From the NCBI GenBank assembly GCA_012517475.1, contig JAAYUV010000013.1, positions 1 through 48,744 of the forward strand: DNA of 48,744 bases. Reading direction: 5' to 3'. Numbering within the stretch: position 1 is the stretch's first letter; every line of letters begins with the position of its first letter. Of this stretch, positions 37,567 to 47,939 are shown one piece after another. Both the position numbers and the translations under genes were made by a program. The DNA comes from Peptococcaceae bacterium (lineage in GTDB: Bacteria > Bacillota > Desulfitobacteriia > Desulfitobacteriales > Syntrophobotulaceae). A model generated the notes under the pieces. It did no database searches, was not told the origin of the DNA, and saw nothing but the letters and a program-made list of their open reading frames with translations.

Positions 37567-38700
37567 ATGGTAGGGAAATCAAGGGTAAAAACCCTGCTTG
37601 TGACAGTTCTGATCGTTTTTATTTTGGTTATGCCGGTGTCGGCGGATGATCTGACGGATGCGCTCCGGAAACAGGAAGAGATATTGCAGCAGCAGAGCAG
37701 AGCCGAGAGCTCATTGAAAAACCTGACAACAAAAGCACAACAAATGGAAAAACAAATTAAGCAGCTTACCAACCAAATTACCGCTGCGGAAGTGGACTTG
37801 GATAATAAGGAAAAAGCCTATGCCAAGTCGCAAGATGATGTGGTCATCATTCAAAAAGAAGTTGATGCGAAGCAGAAAGAGCTTGAGGCAAGGCAGCAAA
37901 CTCTGCGGAAGCGAGTTCGTTCGATATACGAAGTAGGTCAGGTTAGCTACCTGGAAGTGGTATTTCAATCTACAAATATATCCGATTTTATTTCCAGGGT
38001 AGAATATATGGGAAGTCTGGTCGAGAATGACCAAAATATTTTATCGGATATTCGCACACAGAAAAAGGACCTGGATAATAAAAAATTAGAATTGATAGCC
38101 AAAGTGGATGAAGCTCAAAAACTTAAGGACCAGGCAGAGGCGGCCCGTGTATATTTGAATGACAGCAAGTCTAAAAAAGAAGTTGCTTTGGCAGAAAACA
38201 AAAAGGACCAGGAAGACCTGATTATCCAAATCGATAAGCTGGAGAAGGATTCTAAAGAGCTGGAGTCCAAAATCCGGGAACTTCAGAAAAATAATCCCGG
38301 CGGAGTAAAAGGATCGGTCAGTGTCTGGCCTGCCCCCGGTTATTGGTATATTACCAGTCCGTTCGGTTACCGGGTACATCCCATTACCCGTCAATACAAG
38401 CTCCATACCGGTGTAGATATCGGTGCTCCTTATGGAGCCAGAATTATATCCGCGGGAGCAGGAGTGGTGATTTTCTCCGGATGGTACGGAGCTTACGGAA
38501 ATGCAGTGATTATTGACCATGGCAATGGAATTTCGACTTTGTACGGTCACATGTCTTCCAGAGCCGTTAGTGCTAATCAGACATTGGCGCCGGGGCAAAC
38601 GATTGGTTATGTTGGGTCAACAGGATGGAGTACCGGACCGCATCTCCATTTTGAAGTCCGTAAAGATGGAGTTCCCACCTCTCCAATGGCGTATTTCTAA
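37567..38700 (+). CDS. EnvC-like M23 family peptidase with coiled coil
   Basis: A 377-residue secreted protein: signal peptide (about residues 1-27, ending PVSADD), a long coiled coil (about 30-245) and a C-terminal LytM/M23 domain. The zinc ligands appear intact: HTGVDIGAP supplies His and Asp, and HLHFEVRKDG supplies the last His pair, with GYRVHPITRQYKLHTG before. In homologous systems FtsEX controls such coiled-coil M23 enzymes (PcsB, CwlO, EnvC), and the gene directly follows ftsEX. It is therefore probably a daughter-cell-separation endopeptidase itself rather than only an activator. Confidence 0.92.
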   Translation: MVGKSRVKTLLVTVLIVFILVMPVSADDLTDALRKQEEILQQQSRAESSLKNLTTKAQQMEKQIKQLTNQITAAEVDLDNKEKAYAKSQDDVVIIQKEVDAKQKELEARQQTLRKRVRSIYEVGQVSYLEVVFQSTNISDFISRVEYMGSLVENDQNILSDIRTQKKDLDNKKLELIAKVDEAQKLKDQAEAARVYLNDSKSKKEVALAENKKDQEDLIIQIDKLEKDSKELESKIRELQKNNPGGVKGSVSVWPAPGYWYITSPFGYRVHPITRQYKLHTGVDIGAPYGARIISAGAGVVIFSGWYGAYGNAVIIDHGNGISTLYGHMSSRAVSANQTLAPGQTIGYVGSTGWSTGPHLHFEVRKDGVPTSPMAYF

Positions 38701-38760
38701 GCTGCAAAATGTATATAATACAATAGGACAAACAAGTAAATATGGGGAAGGGGAATACCA

Positions 38761-39939
38761 TTGTCCAACGGGATAAATTGGAAGAGAGCAATAAAGCAGG
38801 CCGTAGCAGTCGGCCTGATACTTTTGGCGGGATTATCATTTCTTTTGGGAGGACTGATCCTTACCAATTATGATAACCTGGGGAGATTACTGCGGGTTGT
38901 TTACCTTATTGACAGCCAGTATCTTACTGATACCCCTGCGGCCAAACTGATTGACGGAGCGATCGAAGGTATGGTTGGCTCCCTCGATCAATATTCTTCT
39001 TTCCAGGATGCCGAAGAAAATAAAGCGCTGATGGATTCAATCAAAGGCACTTTCGGGGGGATTGGAGTACATATCAGCACAGCTGATCCCACTCAACTGG
39101 TCATTATGCGTCCGATCAAAGGTTCTCCGGCTGAGAGAGCGGGATTGGAAGCGGGAGATATTATTTTAAAAATTGATAATACGGATGTATCAACCATCAG
39201 TCAGGACAGGGCGATCGCGATCCTCAGGGGAGAACCCGGAACTAAAGTGACTGTGGGAATTTACCGTCCGAAAACGAAACAGGATTTTTCCGTGAGCCTG
39301 ATTCGTGACAATATCAGCGTACCCACTGTTGAAGGAATGGCGCTTCCGGGTAACAAGGATATTGCATTAATTGACATTTCAAGTTTTTCAGTACAAACCG
39401 GGGATGATTTAGAGAAAGTATTCAAGGATCTTAAGATTGAGCAATACAAAGGATTTATTTTAGATCTCCGCTACAATTACGGCGGGGAAGTGAATGCAGC
39501 CATAAAAGTGGCCAGTCTGTTAGTTCCCCAGGGAGATATTGTCCATATCGTTGATAAATATGGAAGAACCGACACCAAAAAATCTACTGCAAAATATATC
39601 AATAAACCATTTGTTGTCCTAACCAACGAGTATTCGGCTTCATCCGCGGAAATTGTAGCTGGGGCCATTAAAGATTATGGAAGCGGGACTCTGGTTGGAA
39701 CAAAAACATTTGGCAAGGGTGTTGTGCAAACAGTGTTTCCGCTGGATAATAATACAAGTGTAAGATTAACTACGGATAAGTACCTGACTCCCAAGAAAAA
39801 TGACATTCATAAAAAGGGTATCGAACCGGATGTGAAAGTTGAACTCAAGGAAGGGGAAAAGGCCACCATTCTTCCTCAAAAACCTGTTTTTGACAGTCAA
39901 CTCAGTAAGGCGGTAGAAATACTTCTCAAAAAAATCTAG
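38761..39939 (+). CDS. C-terminal processing peptidase (S41 family, CtpA-like)
   Basis: A 392-residue protein with an N-terminal membrane anchor (about residues 10-35), a PDZ domain (about 95-185, with GIGVHISTADPTQLVIMRPIKGSPAERAGLEAGD) and the S41 catalytic core. The serine is in NEYSASSAEIVAGAI and the lysine in GTKTFGKGVVQT, the usual Ser-Lys dyad. The start is TTG behind GGGGAAGGGG. In the ftsEX context it may degrade or tune the M23 enzyme, as other Ctp proteases do; this is inference. Confidence 0.92.
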   Translation: MSNGINWKRAIKQAVAVGLILLAGLSFLLGGLILTNYDNLGRLLRVVYLIDSQYLTDTPAAKLIDGAIEGMVGSLDQYSSFQDAEENKALMDSIKGTFGGIGVHISTADPTQLVIMRPIKGSPAERAGLEAGDIILKIDNTDVSTISQDRAIAILRGEPGTKVTVGIYRPKTKQDFSVSLIRDNISVPTVEGMALPGNKDIALIDISSFSVQTGDDLEKVFKDLKIEQYKGFILDLRYNYGGEVNAAIKVASLLVPQGDIVHIVDKYGRTDTKKSTAKYINKPFVVLTNEYSASSAEIVAGAIKDYGSGTLVGTKTFGKGVVQTVFPLDNNTSVRLTTDKYLTPKKNDIHKKGIEPDVKVELKEGEKATILPQKPVFDSQLSKAVEILLKKI

Positions 39940-39978
39940 GCTTTTGCGAAAAATTCCAAGCCAATAATCTTAATCCGG

Positions 39979-40007
39979 CTGCCGGGGGAGAACCCCGGCA
40001 GTTTTTT
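39979..40007 (+). terminator. Intrinsic terminator after the ctpA-like gene
   Basis: CTGCCGGGG (39979-39987) pairs with CCCCGGCAG (39993-40001), followed by six T. It is one of the strongest terminators in the window. Confidence 0.93.
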
Positions 40008-40052
40008 GTGCATACAATATCACACAAAGTATGTTTGCTGGGAGGAATCATA

Positions 40053-41060
40053 GTGGGAAATACTGCCGGAGTTCGTCACTATTTTCTTGAGGCCTATACC
40101 CCTTTCGGCTATATCTCTTTTGTAGCCGGCTTATTAAAAGACATGAAACATACATATTATTTAACGGGCGGACCCGGGACCGGTAAATCCACTATGATTA
40201 AGCTGATCGGCATACAGCTTATTGACAGGGGATACGATGTGGATTATGTGCGCTCCACAAAAGAGCCCGATTCGGTTGCTGGACTATTTCTCCCGAAGCA
40301 CAGAATCTGTTTGCTGGATAAAAATGAATTTATAGAACAGAATTTATCGAGCGAGTATCATAGTCTGGTAGATTTTGACTCGTTTTGCAGAAAAAGCAAA
40401 ATGGAGCAGCATCAAAACCGTATCCGAGAATTAGACAGCATGCTGAAACAAATTGAGCTGATGATCATAAACCAGCTGTATAAAGATTATCAAGTTGAAA
40501 TACAGGATGCGGAAAAAGAGTTGTTGGGAAAAGAGCACATCAGTATTGAATCAATTTTTTCAACCAAAGAGGATGAGCCTGATCTTTCGGAAATTACGAA
40601 GATCCTGTCCAAGATAAAAAAGAATTACTTATGTTTTCATTTCCTCCACGGATTACAAATAGACGGGTGGCTTAATCTTGCGCCAAAATATATTCGGGAA
40701 TTTGACCGGATTTGTTTAGAAGGAGAAGACTCATCCAAAATTTTGAGAGATATCCTGCAAGAGGTAAAGTCTCTTGGGCAAGTTGTAGAAATCATTGTGC
40801 ATCCGTTAAAACCAAATACAACAGTAGGGGTTGTATTTCCGGAAAAAAATCTCGCAGTTTGGAAAGGAAACCCTTGCCGAATAGAAGAGCAAGGGTTCAG
40901 AAAAAAGCACAGTTCACAATTATCGGGTATACTTGAAGGGTATAAAAAGGTGAGGATTGAACTAAAAAGTCTTATCAATGATGCCTTAAACTTCCGCGGG
41001 CTTGATGAATTGCGCAATGAATTACTGAGCAGCATTCTAATGGATTTAAGGCAGGAATAA
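40053..41060 (+). CDS. P-loop ATPase of unknown function (PRK06851-like)
   Basis: A protein of about 335 residues. A P-loop TGGPGTGKSTMIK lies near residues 37-49 after GYISFVAGLLKDMKHTYYL. It resembles the PRK06851 family of Firmicute NTPases, though no second P-loop is obvious in the C-terminal half. The middle is helical and charged. The GTG at 40053 with GGGAGG upstream is chosen; a GTG at 40008 would lie inside the terminator of the preceding gene. I cannot assign a function. Confidence 0.65.
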   Translation: MGNTAGVRHYFLEAYTPFGYISFVAGLLKDMKHTYYLTGGPGTGKSTMIKLIGIQLIDRGYDVDYVRSTKEPDSVAGLFLPKHRICLLDKNEFIEQNLSSEYHSLVDFDSFCRKSKMEQHQNRIRELDSMLKQIELMIINQLYKDYQVEIQDAEKELLGKEHISIESIFSTKEDEPDLSEITKILSKIKKNYLCFHFLHGLQIDGWLNLAPKYIREFDRICLEGEDSSKILRDILQEVKSLGQVVEIIVHPLKPNTTVGVVFPEKNLAVWKGNPCRIEEQGFRKKHSSQLSGILEGYKKVRIELKSLINDALNFRGLDELRNELLSSILMDLRQE

Positions 41061-41103
41061 TATTCCCGGTTGGATTTCATTGCTAAGATATCCCAGCATG
41101 ATA

Positions 41104-41132
41104 TTTACAAAGTATAATGTTATAATTAAAAT
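41104..41132 (+). promoter_or_regulatory. Putative promoter of uvrB
   Basis: TTTACA (41104-41109) and TAAAAT (41127-41132) are 17 bases apart. A hairpin with a T-run (41163-41199) lies between this promoter and uvrB, so either that hairpin only ends upstream readthrough or it attenuates uvrB. Confidence 0.45.
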
Positions 41133-41162
41133 AATTAAAACAAGCAGTGAAGTAATTTGATC

Positions 41163-41199
41163 AGGCGAATGCGAAACAGAATTCGTTCGTTTTTTTATT
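41163..41199 (+). terminator. Hairpin with T-run in the uvrB leader
   Basis: An imperfect stem (CGAA with TTCG and CGA with TCG around a bulge) is followed by seven T (41193-41199 region). The stem is short, so its strength is uncertain. Confidence 0.4.
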
Positions 41200-41224
41200 T
41201 GGTTTACGGGAAGGGGAATATAAT

Positions 41225-43282
41225 ATGGAATTTCGGCTGCGGGCGCCCTATCATCTTTCAGGAGATCAACCTCAGGCCGTGGACAAGCTGGCAAAAGGGA
41301 TCCTGGACGGGAAAAAGCACCAGGTTCTTTTAGGGGTTACAGGTTCAGGAAAGACTTTTACCATGGCCAGTATCATCCAACGGGTTCAGAAACCAACTCT
41401 TATACTCGCCCATAACAAGACGCTTGCCGGACAGCTCTACTGTGAGTTTAAAGAGTTCTTTCCGGATAATGCGGTTGAATACTTCGTAAGCTATTATGAT
41501 TATTACCAACCCGAAGCCTACGTTCCCTCAAATGATTTATACATTGAGAAAGATGCTTCTATCAACGAGGAAATTGAAAAGCTTAGACACTCCGCAACGG
41601 CAGCCCTTTTTGAGCGTAAAGACGTCATTGTGGTGGCGAGCGTTTCTTGTATTTACGGTATGGGTTCTCCGGATGAATATCGTGACATGGTCTTGTCTCT
41701 CAGACAGGGTCAGGAGATTGAACGAAACCACATGCTTAGAAAACTTGTAGAGATCCAATATGATCGAAACGATATTGCCTTTGTTCGAGGAACTTTCCGG
41801 GTTAGGGGAGATGTCGTTGAGATATGTCCGGCATCCTCCAGCGAAAAGGCCATTAGAGTTGAGATGTTTGGAGATGAAATTGAGCATATTTTTGAAGTAA
41901 ATATTCTAACGGGAGAGATCTTGGGGGAAAGAAAACACGTCTCCATATTTCCAAATTCCCACTATGTAACTGAAAGAGAAAAGCTGATGGCAGCAACGGA
42001 AAACATAGAACGTGAACTCGAAGAGAGATTATCGTGTTTCCGTTCCATGGAGAAGCTTCTGGAAGTACAGCGCTTGGAACAAAGAACACGCTATGATATA
42101 GAAATGCTGAGGGAAATGGGTTTTTGCAACGGTATTGAGAACTATTCAAGGCATCTGACTTTCAGAGCACCGGGCGAGACTCCCTATACCTTGCTGCACT
42201 TTTTTCCTAAGGACTTCTTATTATTTGTTGATGAATCACATCAGACCCTTCCTCAAGTCAGGGGAATGTATGAAGGGGACCGTTCGCGCAAGGCAACATT
42301 GGTTGAGCATGGATTCAGACTGCCATCAGCAATGGATAACCGTCCCCTCCGTTTTACGGAATTTGAACTCTTAACTTCTCAGAAGGTATATGTCAGTGCA
42401 ACACCAGGCCCTTATGAGAAGGAGCATTGTCCGGAAGTTGTTGAACAAATCATCAGGCCTACAGGTTTAATCGATCCCGAAATTATTCTCAAACCGACTA
42501 AAGGGCAGATTGATGACCTAATAGGGGAAATCAACGAGCGGATTGCCCGGGATGAAAGGATTCTTGTAACAACACTTACCAAAAGAATGGCCGAGGATCT
42601 GACAGATTATCTGAAACAACTCAATATGAAGGTCCGTTACCTTCATTCAGATATATCCACGCTGGAAAGGATGGAAATCCTGAGGGAGCTTCGTCTTGGG
42701 GAAATTGATGTCATTGTCGGCATTAACCTGCTCAGAGAAGGGCTGGACTTACCTGAAGTCTCCCTGGTGGCTATCCTGGATGCGGATAAGGAAGGCTTTT
42801 TACGGTCCGACCGTTCTTTGATCCAGACCATTGGCAGAGCAGCACGCAATGTGAATGGCCGGGTAATTATGTACGCGGATCATGTAACCGGATCAATGAA
42901 AATTGCGATTGACGAAACCAACCGCAGGCGGACCATCCAGATGGAATACAACCGTAAGCATGGGATAACGCCCCAAACCATCCGCAAGCAGATATATGAA
43001 GTGCCCGAAGCCACGAAAGTAGCGGAAAAGGGGCAGGCTTATGGAAGTAAGAACGGGGGATTAACACCGGACGAGAGGGAAACCCTGATTCGAACTCTGG
43101 AAGAAGAAATGTTAAAAGCTGCAAGAGAGCTTGACTTTGAGAGAGCGGCTGACCTAAGAGACACAATCATAGAACTAAAAGGGAATAAGGCGATGAAAAA
43201 CAAATCAATGGAGACCAGAAAGACAAAAGGGCGGAATTCAGGCGGGGGTTACAACCGGAACAGAATGAGCCAAAGAAGATAG
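41225..43282 (+). CDS. uvrB: Excinuclease ABC subunit B
   Basis: The damage-verifying subunit of nucleotide excision repair, 685 residues. Visible are Walker A GVTGSGKT near residues 37-44, the beta-hairpin region [16 protein letters not shown] that is inserted between DNA strands, helicase motifs [13 protein letters not shown] and [30 protein letters not shown], and a C-terminal UVR domain ([19 protein letters not shown]) that binds UvrC. The tail after the UVR domain is unusually basic and Gly/Asn/Arg-rich. No LexA box is visible in the 165 bases upstream, unlike uvrA. Confidence 0.97.
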   Translation: MEFRLRAPYHLSGDQPQAVDKLAKGILDGKKHQVLLGVTGSGKTFTMASIIQRVQKPTLILAHNKTLAGQLYCEFKEFFPDNAVEYFVSYYDYYQPEAYVPSNDLYIEKDASINEEIEKLRHSATAALFERKDVIVVASVSCIYGMGSPDEYRDMVLSLRQGQEIERNHMLRKLVEIQYDRNDIAFVRGTFRVRGDVVEICPASSSEKAIRVEMFGDEIEHIFEVNILTGEILGERKHVSIFPNSHYVTEREKLMAATENIERELEERLSCFRSMEKLLEVQRLEQRTRYDIEMLREMGFCNGIENYSRHLTFRAPGETPYTLLHFFPKDFLLFVDESHQTLPQVRGMYEGDRSRKATLVEHGFRLPSAMDNRPLRFTEFELLTSQKVYVSATPGPYEKEHCPEVVEQIIRPTGLIDPEIILKPTKGQIDDLIGEINERIARDERILVTTLTKRMAEDLTDYLKQLNMKVRYLHSDISTLERMEILRELRLGEIDVIVGINLLREGLDLPEVSLVAILDADKEGFLRSDRSLIQTIGRAARNVNGRVIMYADHVTGSMKIAIDETNRRRTIQMEYNRKHGITPQTIRKQIYEVPEATKVAEKGQAYGSKNGGLTPDERETLIRTLEEEMLKAARELDFERAADLRDTIIELKGNKAMKNKSMETRKTKGRNSGGGYNRNRMSQRR

Positions 43283-43310
43283 AAGTTGCCCAAGAACAAA
43301 AGGCTTTATT

Positions 43311-43324
43311 CGAACGTATGTTTG
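43311..43324 (+). promoter_or_regulatory. LexA (SOS) box of uvrA
   Basis: CGAACGTATGTTTG matches the Gram-positive LexA operator pattern CGAACRNRYGTTYG at every defined position. It lies directly before a -10 like TATGAT (43328-43333), so binding would block transcription of uvrA. Confidence 0.85.
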
Positions 43325-43385
43325 TGATATGATATATATCGCAGATAATATAGATATCTGCTGCTGAAGAAAACCGGAGGTTAAA

Positions 43386-46205
43386 ATGACACAGGAATTT
43401 ATCAAAGTACGAGGTGCCAGGGTTCATAACTTGAAGAATATTGATATCGACATTCCGAGGGACAAGCTGGTTGTCATAACAGGACTTTCCGGTTCCGGAA
43501 AATCATCTTTAGCTTTTGATACGATTTATGCGGAAGGGCAGCGGCGTTATGTGGAATCTTTATCGGCTTATGCCCGCCAGTTTTTAGGCCAGATGGATAA
43601 ACCCGATGTGGACTATATAGAGGGACTTTCGCCTGCAATCTCGATCGATCAAAAGACTACGAGCCGCAATCCCCGATCCACAGTCGGGACGGTTACGGAG
43701 ATCTATGATTATCTTAGACTTCTTTATGCCAGAATTGGGCACCCCCACTGTCCAAAGTGCGGGAAAGAGATCAGCCGGCAGACAGTACAGCAGATGGTTG
43801 ATCAGCTTCTGTCCTACCCCGAAAAAACACGGGTACAGATTCTTGCCCCTCTGGTCAAGGGAAAAAAAGGCGAGCATACCAAAACTTTGGATATGGCCCG
43901 CAATAATGGATATGTTCGGGTTAGGATAGACGGGGAGGCCCGAGATCTCAGTGAAGAGATCACCCTGGAAAAAAACAAAAAACATACCATTGAAGTGGTT
44001 GTTGACAGGATATCTCTTAAACCGAATATTGCCCCCAGACTTGCTGATTCCCTGGAAACTGCTTTGAAGCTGGGGGAAGGCACGGTATTGGCGGATGTAA
44101 TGGAACATGAGGAAGTTCTTTTCAGTGAGAATTTCGCATGTCCTGATTGCGGGATTGCCATTGAAGAGCTTTCACCCAGGCTTTTTTCATTCAACAGTCC
44201 ATTCGGGGCATGTCCGGCCTGTACAGGTCTTGGGGCAAATCTGGAAGCGGATATCGACCTGATTATTCCGGACCGCAGTAAATCTATCAATGAAGGAGCT
44301 ATCGTTCCCTGGGCAAAATCAAGTTCATCCTATTATCCGGCTCTTCTCCAGGGGCTTTCTGAAAAATTGGAATTCAGTCTGGATAAACCGGTACGGGATT
44401 TAACCGAGGAACAATGGCAAGCGCTCATTTACGGCTCAGATATCCCCATTAAGTTTAATTATTATAATGTTTTTGATGAATATAAAACCTGGAAAGCTCC
44501 TTTTGAGGGGTTGCTTCCCTATTTTAACAGAAGATACAAAGAATCTACTTCTGATTATGTGCGGAGTGAGATCGAATGCTATATGACCGAGAAGCCATGC
44601 CCGGCTTGCGAAGGAAAGAGGCTAAAACCGGAAGCCTTAGCGGTAAGAGTGGGGGATATCTCCATCTACGAACTGACAAAGCTAACCGTCTCGGATTGTT
44701 TGGATTTTTTGAGTCATTTGCATCTTAGTGAAAAAGAGCAAACCATTGCCCGTCAGGTTTTGAAGGAAATCAAAGAGCGGTTAGGATTTCTGGTCAATGT
44801 AGGGTTGGATTATCTTACCCTGAACAGGGCAGCAGGAACATTATCGGGAGGAGAGGCACAAAGGATCCGGTTGGCTACCCAGATAGGATCCAGTCTAACC
44901 GGGGTTCTCTATGTTCTGGATGAACCCAGTATCGGTTTGCATCAGCGCGACAATGAAAAGTTGCTGAATACATTAAAGAACCTGCGCGATCTTGGAAATA
45001 CCCTGATTGTGGTGGAACATGATGAAGATACCATGCTGGCTGCCGATCATATCATTGATATAGGACCAGGAGCAGGGGCCCACGGGGGAATGATTGTCGC
45101 CCAAGGCGGCATGGAGGATATTATGGCCTGTGAGAATTCGATTACGGGCCAATATCAAAGCGGGAAAAGAAGAATTGCTGTTCCGGAAAAACGGAACCCG
45201 CCTAATGGGAAATGGCTGGAAGTGATTGGTGCAGCTCAAAATAATCTCAAAGATCTTTGTGTGAAAATTCCATTGGGAGTTTTAACCTGTGTGACAGGAG
45301 TATCCGGGTCCGGCAAAAGCACACTGGTCAATGAGGTTCTATATAAGGGACTTCAGGCTGAACTAAGGATCAGCAGCAAAGTGAAACCGGGATTATATCG
45401 GGAGATCAAAGGCTTGGAACATATTGATAAGGTGATCGATATTGACCAGTCACCGATTGGAAGAACCCCAAGATCTAACCCGGCAACCTATACCGGAGTT
45501 TTTGATTTCATCCGGGATTTGTTTTCGCAGACTTCTGAAGCCAAAGTCAGAGGGTACAAACCGGGAAGATTCAGTTTTAATGTCAAGGGCGGGCGATGTG
45601 AAGCCTGCCGCGGGGATGGGATTATTAAAATTGAAATGCATTTCCTGCCGGATGTTTACGTTCCCTGCGAAGTGTGCCGCGGACAGCGCTACAACCGGGA
45701 AACCCTGGAAGTAAGTTTTAAAGGGAAAAATATAGCCCAGGTACTCGACATGACGGTGGATGAAGCAGTGGACTTCTTCTCTGCAGTGCCCAGGATTGCC
45801 CGGAAGCTGCAAACCTTGCAGGATGTGGGCTTAGGATATATCAGACTTGGACAACCTGCCACCACATTGTCCGGCGGGGAAGCCCAGCGGATAAAATTAG
45901 CATCCGAGCTCTGCCGCCGGAGTACAGGCAAGACACTTTATATATTGGATGAACCTACTACCGGACTGCATATCGCAGATGTCGATAAACTCCTTGTCGT
46001 TCTCCATCGTCTGGTCGAGGCCGGAGATTCGGTTCTGGTGATCGAACATAATTTGGATGTAATCAAGACTGCCGACTACATTATCGATTTGGGACCGGAA
46101 GGCGGGAGCAGAGGGGGAGAAGTTATCGCCCAAGGGACTCCGGAAGAGGTAGTAAATAATTCTGCTTCATATACCGGTCAGTTTCTAAGAAAATATTTGA
46201 GATAG
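43386..46205 (+). CDS. uvrA: Excinuclease ABC subunit A
   Basis: The damage-recognition ATPase of nucleotide excision repair, 939 residues. Both ABC modules are complete: Walker [14 protein letters not shown] near residue 31 and [15 protein letters not shown] near 640, with ABC signatures [12 protein letters not shown] and [12 protein letters not shown]. Zinc-binding Cys pairs are visible in [18 protein letters not shown] with CPAC, and CEACRGDG with CEVCRG. It starts at ATG after CCGGAGG. The LexA box upstream indicates SOS control. Confidence 0.97.
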   Translation: MTQEFIKVRGARVHNLKNIDIDIPRDKLVVITGLSGSGKSSLAFDTIYAEGQRRYVESLSAYARQFLGQMDKPDVDYIEGLSPAISIDQKTTSRNPRSTVGTVTEIYDYLRLLYARIGHPHCPKCGKEISRQTVQQMVDQLLSYPEKTRVQILAPLVKGKKGEHTKTLDMARNNGYVRVRIDGEARDLSEEITLEKNKKHTIEVVVDRISLKPNIAPRLADSLETALKLGEGTVLADVMEHEEVLFSENFACPDCGIAIEELSPRLFSFNSPFGACPACTGLGANLEADIDLIIPDRSKSINEGAIVPWAKSSSSYYPALLQGLSEKLEFSLDKPVRDLTEEQWQALIYGSDIPIKFNYYNVFDEYKTWKAPFEGLLPYFNRRYKESTSDYVRSEIECYMTEKPCPACEGKRLKPEALAVRVGDISIYELTKLTVSDCLDFLSHLHLSEKEQTIARQVLKEIKERLGFLVNVGLDYLTLNRAAGTLSGGEAQRIRLATQIGSSLTGVLYVLDEPSIGLHQRDNEKLLNTLKNLRDLGNTLIVVEHDEDTMLAADHIIDIGPGAGAHGGMIVAQGGMEDIMACENSITGQYQSGKRRIAVPEKRNPPNGKWLEVIGAAQNNLKDLCVKIPLGVLTCVTGVSGSGKSTLVNEVLYKGLQAELRISSKVKPGLYREIKGLEHIDKVIDIDQSPIGRTPRSNPATYTGVFDFIRDLFSQTSEAKVRGYKPGRFSFNVKGGRCEACRGDGIIKIEMHFLPDVYVPCEVCRGQRYNRETLEVSFKGKNIAQVLDMTVDEAVDFFSAVPRIARKLQTLQDVGLGYIRLGQPATTLSGGEAQRIKLASELCRRSTGKTLYILDEPTTGLHIADVDKLLVVLHRLVEAGDSVLVIEHNLDVIKTADYIIDLGPEGGSRGGEVIAQGTPEEVVNNSASYTGQFLRKYLR

Positions 46206-46254
46206 AGGTTGCTGCCATTGTGTATCTGAGCGGTGGAAAAGTGTAATCAAGGGG

Positions 46255-46283
46255 TAGACAATCCGGCCGTGATGGGGTATATT
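46255..46283 (+). promoter_or_regulatory. Putative promoter of panB
   Basis: TAGACA (46255-46260) and TATATT (46278-46283) are 17 bases apart, 68 bases before the panB start. Confidence 0.55.
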
Positions 46284-46351
46284 ATATGGGTAACAATTTG
46301 TATAGGGTAAAAAGAAGTTGCTGAACAAAAGTTTGTAGGGGGAGAGACTTA

Positions 46352-47200
46352 ATGAGACAGAAAGTTACCATTCATACGCTGCAGGGAAAGATCCATTCGG
46401 GTGAAAAAATTACCATGCTTACAGGTTATGATTACCCTATGGCTCTTTTGGAAGAAAAAGCAGGTATTGATATAATTCTTTGCGGAGATTCCATGGCAAT
46501 GACGGTGTTCGGACATGAGTCCACCTTAAATATGCAGATGGATACCATGGTTACCCATTCCAAAGCAGTCAGAAAAGGAGCTCCTTCAGCTTTTCTCGTA
46601 GGGGATATGCCCTACATGTCCTATCAGATCAGTAAGGAAGAGGCGATCCGCAACGGCGGACGCTTTATGGCTGAAGCAGGCTGTGACGCGGTGAAACTCG
46701 AAGGCGGCCAGAACATGGCCAAGACGATCGAAGCGATGGTAAATGCCACAATCCCTGTAATGGGTCATTTGGGACTTACCCCGCAGTCAATTGCGCAACT
46801 GGGAGGCTTTAAATCCCAGGGAAGAGATTGTTCGGGCGCATTGAAGATTATTGAAGATGCCAGAATTTTAGAAGAATCGGGTATTAGTTTATTACTTCTG
46901 GAAGCTGTTCCTCCCGAAGTTGCCGGAATTATTACCGAAAGGGCAAAAATACCCGTGATTGGAATCGGGGCGGGACCGCATGTCCATGGGCAGCTCCTGA
47001 TTGTTCATGATGCATTAGGCTTTTTTGACGCCTTTGTACCTAAATTCGTGAAGAAATATTTGGACTTGAATTCCGTCATTCTGGAGGCACTGGGGAATTA
47101 TAAAAGTGAAGTGCTGGAAGGGCAATTCCCGGAAGAGGAGCACTGTTATAAACTAAAAGACGGCGAATGGGAAAAGATTCAGAAGCAGTTAGGTCTGTAA
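46352..47200 (+). CDS. panB: 3-methyl-2-oxobutanoate hydroxymethyltransferase
   Basis: PanB makes ketopantoate from alpha-ketoisovalerate and methylene-tetrahydrofolate, the first step to pantothenate and CoA. The 282-residue barrel protein shows the family motifs: MLTGYDYPMA, LCGDSMAMTVFGHEST (metal-binding Asp), FLVGDMPYMSY, AVKLEGG and the catalytic-region LLEAVPPEVA, plus GIGAGPHVHGQLLIVHD near the end. No panC or panD is adjacent. It is preceded by GGGGGAGAG and followed by a terminator. Confidence 0.95.
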   Translation: MRQKVTIHTLQGKIHSGEKITMLTGYDYPMALLEEKAGIDIILCGDSMAMTVFGHESTLNMQMDTMVTHSKAVRKGAPSAFLVGDMPYMSYQISKEEAIRNGGRFMAEAGCDAVKLEGGQNMAKTIEAMVNATIPVMGHLGLTPQSIAQLGGFKSQGRDCSGALKIIEDARILEESGISLLLLEAVPPEVAGIITERAKIPVIGIGAGPHVHGQLLIVHDALGFFDAFVPKFVKKYLDLNSVILEALGNYKSEVLEGQFPEEEHCYKLKDGEWEKIQKQLGL

Positions 47201-47211
47201 AAAGGAAAGGG

Positions 47212-47241
47212 AAGCGTATATCGTGAGGATATGCGCTTTTT
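47212..47241 (+). terminator. Intrinsic terminator after panB
   Basis: AAGCGTATATC (47212-47222) pairs with GATATGCGCTT (47228-47238) with one G-T wobble, followed by TTT. Confidence 0.82.
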
Positions 47242-47338
47242 CTAGAAATAAATATAAAACGACTTTAATCTTATTGATTTGAATTTGTTGTTTCTAAACG
47301 ACTGGTTTTTTGCATGCCTTAATAAGCCATCACAAGGT

Positions 47339-47517
47339 AGGGCTGCATAATGTATTGACGCTTTCGGCAGATCGTGAAGGCCACTAGCCTTCACGCCTCC
47401 ATGGCGAGCCGCTCAATGCCATCCATGGCATCGCGGCACTAGGCCATCCTTGGCCTTCGAAACAGCCGCACTCCGCATCCTTGCTCCGTTGACGCTGTCA
47501 ATACATTACGCAGCCCT
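47339..47517. repeat. Structured repeat, copy 3
   Basis: A 179-bp element in the same orientation as copy 1. It is closed by a 21-bp inverted repeat (47339-47359 with 47497-47517, one mismatch). Both arms read GTATTGAC/GTCAATAC where copy 1 has GTATAGAC/GTCTATAC, so both sides changed together. Internal hairpins include a long stem GTGAAGGC/GCCTTCAC, where copy 1 has GTAAAGGC/GCCTTTAC, and ATGCCA-TCCA-TGGCAT, where copy 1 has ATGTCA-TCC-TGACAT. The segment from the last hairpins to the right arm is shorter than in copy 1. Confidence 0.85.
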
Positions 47518-47555
47518 AGTTTCTGGTTTTAGTTCAGGTGTTTCTTTTCCTTATA

Positions 47556-47891
47556 TCAGGCCGTTTTTAATGGATGAAGCAGTTTGCGTATGCGTCCATT
47601 TTGTATCTTGGTGTGTAGTTTGTTAACGTTATATCCCAAACATAATAAAATAAATTCATTCTTGACGCTGTTTTTTCCGCGTGTCAAGAACCGATTAAAG
47701 CAGTAATCATTCTTTAGAACTCCAAAGGCACCTTCCGAGCGGCTTACTCTTAACAGAATTCCTTCTTCCGATATGATATTTTCATACGGTACCTGACGTT
47801 TTTCTATGAACTTCTTGGATACCTCCATTCTCCGGTTGCCTTTTTCTTTGGTGTATCTAGCTTTATATGGCCAATCCCCGCAATCTTCACA
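47556..47891 (-). pseudogene. IS1182-type transposase remnant (C-terminal part)
   Basis: Reading on the minus strand from about 47891, a Cys-x-x-Cys segment (CEDCGDWPYKARYTKEKGNRR) leads into EVSKKFIEKRQVPYENI and the DDE transposase end SEGAFGVLKNDYCFNRFLTRG, then LCLGYNVNKLHTKIQ. This matches the C-terminal part of IS1182/IS5-like DDE transposases. The N-terminal two thirds and the inverted repeats of the element are missing, so it is a dead fragment. Confidence 0.75.
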
Positions 47892-47939
47892 TTATTTCAG
47901 CCCTAAAGCCGGTAGATGATTTTCCATTCTTTTTAAAAT

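Noticed and set aside
41061-41224. LexA box upstream of uvrB
   Set aside because: The closest sequence (around 41163-41190, CGAA and TTCG elements) has the wrong spacing and bases for the CGAAC-N4-GTTYG pattern.
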